Shown piece after piece: positions 56,684 to 64,000 of a stretch of DNA of 64,000 bases; position 1 is the first letter of the stretch, and every line of letters starts with the position of its first letter. The DNA comes from Deroplatys truncata (lineage: Eukaryota; Arthropoda; Insecta; Mantodea; Mantidae): NCBI GenBank assembly GCA_030765065.1, contig CM060979.1:16645001-16709000 (forward strand). Direction: 5' to 3'. A program made the position numbers and the translations under genes. The notes below the pieces were generated by a model. That model was not told the origin of the DNA, ran no database searches, and was given only the letters and a program-made list of their open reading frames with translations.

Positions 56684-57514
56684 ACTTTCTCTACTACGTA
56701 TAGTAAGTAGGGGAAGTATTGTATTCCACACAAAAATTCGATACCGAGATTTCACCGAAAATACATGTTTTGAGACTCCCTGAATCCAAAAAAAAAGCAT
56801 TTTTGGGAACATGTCCGTGTGTGTGTGTCTGTCGGTGTGTCTGTGAACAGCATAACTCTGAAACGAACAGTCGGATAAACACCAAACTTGGTATTTAGCT
56901 TCAGTATCTTCCAGAGATGCGACACGAAGGTTTTCAAGGAAATCCCCCACCCCAGATTACCCTTTACATGGAACATTTTTCGAAAATTTTAATTTTCTCA
57001 AAATTGGGTTAACGATTTTGAATAAAATACCATAAGTTTAAGACATTTTATGGCAAATAAATTGTATATCTCGAATTTTCTGGGAATGTCTCCAAAAGTC
57101 TTCTTCATTGTGAACGACTTTTACATAACTGGTAAACCATAAGAGATAGATAACATTTTATTACACGAAAAATGTAGATCGCGTTAAAATACACAATTTA
57201 CGCCATATACATTTTTTTTGTTGAGTGAACCATTTTCGAGATATTGCTTGTTATTCCCTTAAATTTTGCAATACTTATATTTTTTCTCAAATTCGTTATT
57301 CATTTGTTCTTTGTCCTGGTAATGCAAAGAGAATGAATACTGCACATAGCAACCAGCTCTTAAAATATTTGACTATCGCTTAAAGCCTAACATATTCCCC
57401 TTGCACCTACAAGAAAATTAGCAATAAGATTAACATGAAGCATATGGAGAATAAGAGTTTGTAAAAATAGATTGTACAAGAGTAGAGAAAGTCATGTGAG
57501 TGTAACACATCAGA
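56684..57514 (+). repeat. HINE full-length + copy, nested
   Basis: ACTTTCTCTACTACGTATAG … GTGTAACACATCAGA, in the outer copy's internal T-run. TG tract 56817-56845. Confidence 0.92.
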
Positions 57515-57819
57515 TTTTTTTCCCTTGTGGTCATGAAAAGAGCAACGAATTTTAAACATACAAATACATGATCATTTTATCTATCTTATCCTTCAACATG
57601 TGTAAATGTGAAATCAAAGTTTATTGGTATTAATACGAATTAGATAGAAGAATACGTTTTTGAAAGAATGGTTTGTAGAAGCGTGAGAAGAGAAATTAAT
57701 GTTAGTGCAACATACACTTTTTTGATTAATGCGATGTGTCATTTTATTACGAATAATATTTAATTCACAAAATAAATACATTTTAAACAAATCAGTTGGA
57801 CAACGGTAAGAACATTTTA
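57515..57819. other. Variant HINE tail and unassigned sequence
   Basis: 57590-57715 is the variant tail subfamily (…TTGAAAGAATGGTTTGTAG…). The rest is unassigned. Confidence 0.5.
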
Positions 57820-58240
57820 ATCCGAGCGAGGTGGCGCCGGGGTAACATGTGCAATTTGCATTTGGGAGGTCCACTCTGACCCATCGGTCTTTTTCGAGGT
57901 TTTCCGGAGTGATTTCTTTCTGCCCCCGAATTTCCCGTTCCTCCATTTCGTTCCATTCCTCATTTCATTCATCCTTCACTCGGTTAGATCTGTTTCAAGA
58001 TTGGAAGTGTTGGCGATGGTGTTTCGGTGCGGCGTGGCAGGGATAAAATGCTCTCTGTCCCTCGGCTTTCGCCTGATTGCCGGGGTATAAAGATGGCTCC
58101 GTCGGAACGGCGTGTTGAGCCTTCTGTGTGGGGCGGAGGCACCCGGTCTGCCTGTCCGACTCCCGAGGCGTCTCAATCTGGAAACTGTAGGAACCTTGTC
58201 ATAGTGTACCGTCACTCCTGGTTTCAACCTCTCACCTCCT
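57820..58240 (+). repeat. tRNA-derived SINE (S-A)
   Basis: CCGAGCGAGGTGGCGCCGGG head, body AGGTTTTCCGGAGTGATTTC, CTGTTTCAAGATTGGAAGTG. It lacks a clear B box, so the head is decayed. Confidence 0.75.
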
Positions 58241-58371
58241 CGAATGGACACATTTTGAGGATGAACCTGACAAGAATAACACACCAGACACTACAATACA
58301 TCCCAAAAGGAGTTCGCGATTTAGGACGACCTGGACATAGACCGCAAGATGATCACTGAGACAGAATGCGC

Positions 58372-58600
58372 AGCGGAGGGCGATGGATTTTTTCGGGCGT
58401 AAAAATCCTTAGCATGGCTTCCTTCGGAAGGGAAGTAAAGCCGATGGTCCCGTGCCGTAGAATTATGACACGTAAAAGAACCTCAAGCCTGATAAAGAGG
58501 TCTCTGAGCAAAATTTCCGGTCTTTCACTTCCAATATAGAATGGGACGCTAAGGACCACAGCAGTTAAAGAGCGTCCATAAATTAAAAAAAACAGAGACA
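58372..58600 (+). repeat. SINE body (S-B), head truncated
   Basis: GGAGGGCGATGGATTTTTTC … GTGCCGTAGAATTATGAC … GGGACGCTAAGGACC. It gives the uninterrupted order that proves the mariner insertion at 36576. A LINE-like end fragment (GRPGHRPQDDH, 58330-58360) precedes it. A (GAT)n tract follows at 58624-58650. Confidence 0.85.
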
Positions 58601-58671
58601 GAATGGGCTTGGACGCCCACCTTGATGATGATGATGATGATGATGAGGATGAAAACTTAACTAAAGTGCAT

Positions 58672-59115
58672 ACCGAGCGAGGGGGTGCCGCGGTAACATC
58701 TGTGACTCGCATTCGAGATGTCCTGGGTTCTATCCCCGGTGACCAACTTTGACCCATGGGTTTTTCGTGGTATCCTCGGGTCGGTAGGCGAATCCTGGGG
58801 TGGTTTCTCTTCTACGACTTTCCTGCATCCATCATCTTCAATGTCATCTGTTTCACGGTTGTAGGAACTGGCGACGGTATTCGGCGGGTTGCAGTGGATG
58901 TGCCTTTATAGAGGTTTCTACCTTGGAGTTGGTTGGGATCCGCCTCCAGGGGTGGAACGCCGGGGGTTAGGGGCTTGTAGGCGGCGTTCTGTCTCGAAAC
59001 GTTAGGGACCCCTTCGGTCTCTCCCTTCATTCCTCCCAGGGGTCACGTTAGAAGCAAAGAGGGCCGTTTTGGCGTACTTGCGGTGTCTGCCACGGTTTTG
59101 GAGGCCCCTTGTACC
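58672..59115 (+). repeat. tRNA-derived SINE (S-A), full
   Basis: Head CCGAGCGAGGGGGTGCCGCG and GTCCTGGGTTCTATCCCCGG; body GGTAGGCGAATCCTGGGG, TCATCTGTTTCACGGTTG, GGCGACGGTATTCGGCGGG, AGGGGTCACGTTAGAAGC. Best reference for the split SINE at 23246-26790. Confidence 0.85.
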
Positions 59116-59628
59116 TCTGGTTTTAACTGAAGTGCATAGCTCATTTAATGAAGGCATGTACAAAACATCGTTCAAGCCTTTTTAAAATGTTGGTGGTTAT
59201 TTTGCTTTCTGTATATGCACATTTTTTAATATGTTTCAACTGTGCTATTTCATCATTTTAAATTTAAACAGACTGTCACGCTACAGTAAAACTCCAATAA
59301 TTAGCCAAAATTTAAAACCTCATCTCTCCTCTTTATTATTTTCAACCTTTCCGTGATACATAAAATTCCCTTTGCGTGAGAGTTTCTGTTTAACTTTGAT
59401 GAAGTTTTTAGAAGCCCTGCTAAAATGTTTATTTAAAAACTGAAAGTTATACCTAATTACGTGTAACTTTGTATATGCTAACTTGTAAAAGCATCCCAAT
59501 TTTTTTCTCTAAATTCAGCACTTTTCAAAATGAAATACTCAATTTTGCCTTTCGCAGATGAAAAACCCTCCAACTCTAAAAGTTGTTTACAAACCAGCAT
59601 TTGGAAACAAAATTCCACTTCTCGTTTG
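59116..59628. other. Unassigned A+T-rich stretch
   Basis: About 510 bp with no recognised gene, box or repeat. Confidence 0.4.
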
Positions 59629-59679
59629 TTACTTCTTCTACTATCTACCTACAGAGAGTAGAGAAAGTGTTACATTCCA

Positions 59680-60886
59680 TCAAAAGTATCCGGACACCTG
59701 ACTAAAAATGACGTGGCGCCCTCCATCGATAATGCTGGAAGTCAATAAGGTGTTGGCCCATCCTTAGCCTTGATGACAGCGTTCACTCTCGCAGATATAC
59801 TTTCAATCGGGTGCTGGAAGGTTTCTTGGGGAATGGCAGCCCATTCTTCACGGAGTGCGGAACTGAGGAGAGGTAGGTCGGTGAGGCCTGGCACGAAGTC
59901 GGCGTTCCAAAACATCCCAAAGGTGTTCTATAGGAATCAAATCAGGACTCTGTGCAGGACAGTCCATTACAGGGCTGGTATTGTCATGTAACCACTCCGC
60001 CACAGCCCGTGCAGTATGAAGAGGTGCTCGATCGTGTTGAAAAATGCAATCGCCATCCCCGAATTGCTCTTCAACAGTGGGAAGCAAGAAGGTGCTTAAA
60101 ATATCAATGTAGGTCTGCGCAGTGATCGTGCCACGCAAAATAACAAGGGGTGCAAGCCCCCTCCAGGATAAACACGACCACACCATAACACCACCACCTC
60201 CGAATTTCACTGTTGGCACTACACACGCTGGCAGAGACGTTCACCGGGCATTTGCCATACCCACACCCTGCCATCGGATCGCCACATTGTGTACCGTGAT
60301 TCGTCACTCCACACAACGTTTTGCCAGTGTTCAATCGTGTAATGCTGACGCTCCTTACACCAAGCGAGGCGTCGTTTGGCATTTTCCTGCGTGATGTGTG
60401 GCTTATGAGCAGCCGTTCGACCATGGAATCCAAGGTTTCTTACCCCACGCCTAACTGTCATAGTACTTGGAGTGGATCCTGATGCAGTTTGGAATTCCTG
60501 TGTGATGGTCTGGATAGATGTCTGCCTATTACTCTTTACGACCTTCTTCAAATGTCGGCGGTCTCTGTCAGTCAACAGACGAGGTCAGCCTGTACGCTTT
60601 TGTGCTGTATATGTCCCTTCGCGTTTCCACTTCACTATCACATCAGAAACAGTGGACCTAGGGATGTTTGGGAGTGTAGAAATCTCGCGTACAGACCTCT
60701 GACACAAGTGACAGCCAATCACCTGACCACGTGAGTTCCGCGGAGCGTTCCATTCTGCTGTTCACGATGTCTAATGACTACTGGGGTAGCGGATAATGAG
60801 TACCAGGCAGTAGGTGACAGCACAATGCACCTAAGATGAAAAACGTATGTTTGTGGGGGTGTCCGGATACTTTTGATCACATAGTG
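59680..60886 (-). mobile_element. Tc1-like DNA transposon
   Basis: Inverted repeats TCAAAAGTATCCGGACACC (left) and GTGTCCGGATACTTTTGATC…ATAGTG (right), TA at 60887-60888. The left tip and some adjacent HINE bases are missing, so the left boundary is a small deletion. Confidence 0.9.
59755..60760 (-). pseudogene. Tc1-like DD34E transposase, lightly decayed
   Basis: Parts in order: N-terminus in a shifted frame (STVSDVIVKWKREGTY, about 60640); RDRRHLKKVVKSNRQTSIQT, STMTVRRGVRNLGFHGRTAA, KRRLAWCKERQHYTIEHWQN, VVWSDESRYTMWRSDGRVW (first Asp) up to 60219. After a frameshift: FGGGGVMVWSCLSWRGLAPL, IFQHDRAPLHTARAVAEWLH (second Asp), SPDLIPIEHLWDVLERRLR (Glu, 34 residues after the Asp). A third shift near 59885 leads to ALREEWAAIPQETFQHPIES and ending VNAVIKAKDGPTPY. 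About three frameshifts in all, so fairly young. Plus-strand frames here are antisense shadows. Confidence 0.9.
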
Positions 60887-61116
60887 TACGCTTTGAGACT
60901 CCCTGAATCCAAAAAAGCAAGTGCAGACAAAAGTCTATGAGTGCGTGTGCGTGTATCTATGAACAGCATAAATCAAAAACTAAGTTGGTATTTAAGTTAA
61001 ACATCTTCCACGGATGTGACAGAAAAATCTTCAAAACATCTCCGAAACTGCCCTTTATATGGAACAATTCTCTTTATTTTTTATTTTCTCAAAATAGCTG
61101 TAACGATGTTGATTAA

Positions 61117-62050
61117 GGGGACAAGGTATACTTTGAAATGGTGAAAAATCACATATTTCGTTTTATGCACCAATAAAATTCTATAATTCCAATTTCAGAA
61201 AATATATACTTTTGGGGGTTAAGACGTTTTTAAGACATTTAAATGATAGTCTTCATTCCTTTAAAGCTGTCATGCAACGCCGCTTTTTAGAACGTTTTTG
61301 TATCTTTCAACAAGGAGCGACTATATCACGCCCAGCAAGCAGTTTAGCAATTAACAAAAGTGGCCAGGACCAAGAGGAGGCAATCAGAAAAGCTGTAGCA
61401 ATCCAGGAATGAAGGTGCAGATGATTATGACCCTGGAATGTACTGAAGTGTGTCAGAATTTTAATGTTCAAACTTTAAGTTCAGTTTTCTCAAAACAACA
61501 TTTTTAGATACTTGTGCACCTTTTTCTCAGAAAGTATGAGAGGTAGAGAGCTGAAATTTTTAGTACATGTATACAACACATATTTAAACTTTCTGAACCA
61601 AAATCATAATTTTGTAATGTAATTAGTGATATTAAGAGAGCAACAACATTGCAAATTTTCCACATTTTTACTTTTTTGTGTTTGCAAATAATTTTTTTCA
61701 ATTTCTAGTGAACTGGTATACATAACTAAGTAATTGAGGTTCAGAAGATAGCTGATTATTCTAAGAACAAGCATGCAAAAGTGTGTTTCTGTATTGCAAG
61801 TAGTATTAAAGAAAAAGGTACATGAATTCACATGTTTTAAGAGTAAATTTTATTATTTTTCTGCTGAATGAAATAATGTTTATGGACTCAACTACATAAG
61901 CTATCAATGCAAACAACCACTTGAAATAATTGTCATGATTTATAGAATAATTCATAAAAATGTCTGGAATAACCATTGAGAACTTTAAGAGCAGTGGTAA
62001 TTTAACACACTTAAGGAGTAATTTCCATGTGTTTAGAGTACCTTGTCCCC
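61117..62050. mobile_element. TTAA-flanked non-autonomous DNA element
   Basis: Inverted repeats GGGGACAAGGTA (61117-61128) and TACCTTGTCCCC (62039-62050), 12 of 12, inside TTAA duplications (61113-61116, 62051-62054). The HINE consensus at this place reads GATTAAAATATCATATG, so the empty site is exact. No transposase domain recognised; the 66-codon frame at 61212 (…NKSGQDQEEAIRKAVAIQE) is unknown. TTAA targets fit piggyBac or Kolobok; the GGGG start is unlike typical piggyBac, so Kolobok-type is possible. Confidence 0.85.
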
Positions 62051-62297
62051 TTAAAATACAATATGTTTAATATTGTGACTATGTCCAATCTTTCTTGTCA
62101 CTTTTCTCAGTTCTCACTGTTTTTATCTGTCACTTTCGTGACGTAGCCTCTGCCTGCCAGACGGTTTACTTAACTCGGGAGTCGAACACAACCACCTCTA
62201 CAACCCGTCGCTGCACGGCACAACAGTCGTCAACAGAAAGGCAGTCGCTAACTCTCTCGCACTCATCTCGCAACTCACAGTCGCCTCCTCACCTTGC

Positions 62298-62423
62298 ACT
62301 GACTGACTGCCCGCGAGAGCGCTCGGTTATATAGGCAGTAGAATCTTCCAAGAAGCTTCTCGAACGTTCTAGACCTATTTACACAGTTTCTGGAGAAGGG
62401 GGGATAAAGCTTCCAGAAAGTTC
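62298..62423 (-). promoter_or_regulatory. Heat-shock-type core promoter: HSE arrays, TATA box, initiator
   Basis: Minus strand. Proximal array at 62341-62369 has alternating GAA and TTC units with 2-3 base gaps (six in all, four of them perfectly spaced: GAAcgTTCgaGAAgcTTC). Distal array at 62411-62423 has TTC/GAA/TTC (GAActTTCtgGAA on the minus strand). TATATAA lies at 62327-62333, and TCAGT initiators at 62302-62298 and 62306-62302, about 30 bases downstream. HSF trimers bind such nGAAn arrays in hsp70-type promoters. Order and spacing are directly visible; inducibility is inferred. Confidence 0.75.
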
Positions 62424-62518
62424 TAGTTATCTCCCGATGCTGCGCACGATCTTTACGCTGGCAAGCGGCGTTATCGTGGTTTTCTCGGACCGCTCGGCGC
62501 CGACCTCCCGATAACCTT

Positions 62519-63262
62519 TGAAGTAGTTTGTATTGGGGTTGTATTATAGTTCAACTGTTGGGGAGCCGAACTTGAATTAGTTGCAACCGCACGTATAGTA
62601 AACAGTTTCCGGTAGCCTTCGCCCCAAATGTACTTTCAGGTGGCTTTTGCCCCAAGTTTAAAAAAATATTAACTTTGCAATTAAACTGTTTCTTTAAACA
62701 TTTAATATTTATGTTGGCCTCGGCTGCGTCAGTATTTATTTTAGAGACACGTTTCTCTTAGCAGCGTTGTGATGCAACAAGAATATAGGCTTACACAGAT
62801 TATAATTTTACTTCACTCCTTTTATTAATGCTTGATACGATTTAAATAACACTTCACTGGTATAGAGAGAGCTATGAAATTCTAATCCTAGTCCAATAGA
62901 ATACCTTCATTTAACTAAAGCTTTATATGGTTGCTGATTGGCTATTTTATAAACTGTCACTAAAATTACATTATTGTTACTCCAAGAGTCACAAGTAGTA
63001 CTGTTAAACTTTCTTACTCATTATTGACTCAAGGTTACCTCATTGTTAGCAACTTTTAACTTATTATTCTCACAGCTCCTACATTATTAAATTATGTAAT
63101 ATATATTCACATAACATTATTACACATGGATATAATAATACAAGCATATGCAATGACTCTTACATACATTTTACAAATTATTACATACACATATTGCTTT
63201 AAGGCAATTTATATATTATATAATTCGACTGAAATCATTTAAATGTTAAAAACACTGCCTCA
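62519..63262 (-). mobile_element. Solo LTR, LTR-retrotransposon fossil (family L1)
   Basis: Minus orientation: TGAGGCAGTGTTTTTAACA at 63262 down to …AAACTACTTCA at 62519, 744 bp, with CCTT on both sides (62515-62518, 63263-63266). CCAAT-type boxes, the GCCGAGGCCAACA block and the GGGGCGAAGGCTACCGG repeat are present as in the 55437 copy. It lies about 90-190 bp upstream of the HSE promoter's arrays. No internal genes. Confidence 0.88.
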
Positions 63263-63599
63263 CCTTGGAGCCTAGGCGCTGCATCGCGCTATGCTGTACA
63301 CAATAAATAAAATATGTATCTTGAGTTTTCTGGAAATAGTCTGTGAAGTCCTGTTTACTCTGAATAACTTTTGTACAACTGATGAACCGTATGGGATAGA
63401 CAAAATCTTACTGCACATAAAGTGCAGATGTTGAAAGACTAAAATTTATGTGAAATCTTTTTGTATCGTAAACCATTTCCGAGATATTCTTTGTTATTAA
63501 TTCGAATTTATATTTACAAATTTCAAAGTAGGTAGAAGAAGAATACAGTGGACTAAAGCGAGTCAGATTTTTAAAAAGCGGGTCGCAATGTAATGGCTT

Positions 63600-64000
63600 T
63601 AAAAGTTTATGCCCTCTGCATGACCACGAGAAAAATTTGAAAATTCAAGCCAATGAAAAGAAAAATTTCGGATATGGTTAACGCACAAAAACTTTTGTTA
63701 TAATTAGTTGGGTACTTGAAGCAGATCTACATTTTTGATAGTAAGATTTTGTCTCTATGTAATGGTTTACCAATTATACAAGAGTCATTCAGAAGGAAAG
63801 GGACTTCATAGGCTGTTCACAGAATTATTCAGGATATACATTTTATTTATCATGTAAATAATGTCTTAAGCACAAGGTATTTAAATCAAATTCGTTATAG
63901 CCATCTTTGAGAAAATCAAAAATAGGAAACATTTTCCATGTAAAGGGTAGTTTGGGGTGGGGGATTTTCTTGAAATCTTCCTCTTGCATCCTTGGAGAGG
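63600..64000 (-). repeat. HINE − copy, cut by the window end
   Basis: GCATGACCACGAGAAAAATT … GTTTACCAATTATACAAGAG … TCCATGTAAAGGGTAGTTTG to the last base. Moderately diverged. Confidence 0.8.

Larger units (their letters stand above)
62081..63300 (-). mobile_element. Promoter-bearing insert, probable LTR fossil of a second family or captured host promoter, split by an L1 LTR
   Basis: Inserted in a HINE copy between its GATATTGTCATGAC and ACAAATAAAATG blocks. Without the L1 LTR it is about 470 bp. Read on the minus strand it could start TGTACAGCATAGCGCGATGC at 63300, which fits an LTR 5' end, but a target duplication is not clear. It is far GC-richer than its surroundings. It contains heat-shock-element arrays, a TATA box, an initiator and about 220 bp of leader-like DNA without an open frame. 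Confidence 0.55.
59629..63575 (+). repeat. HINE + copy broken by four insertions
   Basis: Pieces: 59629-59679 (TACTTCTTCTACTATCTACC…CATTCCA), 60887-61116 (TTTGAGACTCCCTGAATCC … GATGTTGATTAA), 62051-62080 (TTAAAATACAATATGTTTAA), 63301-63575 (CAATAAATAAAATATGTATC … GCGAGTCAGA). Between them lie a Tc1, a TTAA element and a promoter-like segment that itself holds an LTR. An old copy that served as landing ground. Confidence 0.85.

Noticed and set aside
43451-57514. Open frames of 60-120 aa recurring in HINE copies (MFHVKGNLGWGDFLENLRVA… and …SYAVHRHTHTH…)
   Set aside because: The same frame appears because copies are nearly identical in sequence; it crosses the variable TG tract, is open on both strands, and has no start context or domain.

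Overview
The window looks like intronic DNA from a large, repeat-rich insect genome. The one host coding segment I can support is an 89-bp exon on the minus strand (54718-54806). It has clean splice signals and encodes a piece of the sema domain of a class 1 semaphorin (…FFFRETAVEYINCGK). I found no other exon of that gene, so most of the 64 kb is probably intron. Nothing looks bacterial: there are no operons and no long intact genes, and almost every longer open frame is a decayed transposase, a LINE remnant, or an antisense shadow of one.

The dominant component is one non-coding repeat family of about 0.85-1.0 kb, with about 30 whole or partial copies on both strands and about a third of the bases. 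It starts ACTTTCTCTACT, has a palindromic segment near that end, carries a (TG)n/(CA)n microsatellite at a fixed internal place, repeats the 12-mer inverted 22 nt inside the other end, and stops at …CACATCAGA. Insertions sit in T- or A-runs. That is the architecture of Helentron-associated elements (HINEs, like Drosophila DINE-1/INE-1). Copies repeatedly sit inside other copies, often at the same internal T-run, giving dimers.

Other layers, left to right: mariner remnants at 3.2-5.2 kb (split by a solo LTR), 18.2-19.4, 27.5-28.7, 36.6-37.2, 45.6-46.9 and 52.8-54.2; Tc1-like elements at 11.6-12.9, 38.7-40.2 and 59.7-60.9; a pogo-like element at 9.2-11.3 that carries a second DNA transposon and itself sits in a LINE; TTAA-targeting elements at 23.4-26.4 (piggyBac-like) and 61.1-62.05; LINE 3' ends at 9.1, 11.3, 33.4, 35.2-36.4 and 49.5-52.0; at least fifteen tRNA-derived SINEs of several families; and five solo LTRs of one family, four with exact 4-bp target duplications and one (13.4-14.1 kb, more divergent) also flanked by 4 bp.

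Because many elements lie inside others, their insertion order and empty target sites can be read directly. The right end is the densest case: one HINE copy (59629-63575) holds a Tc1, a TTAA element and a promoter-like segment with heat-shock-element arrays upstream of a TATA box and initiator; that last segment is in turn split by a solo LTR.
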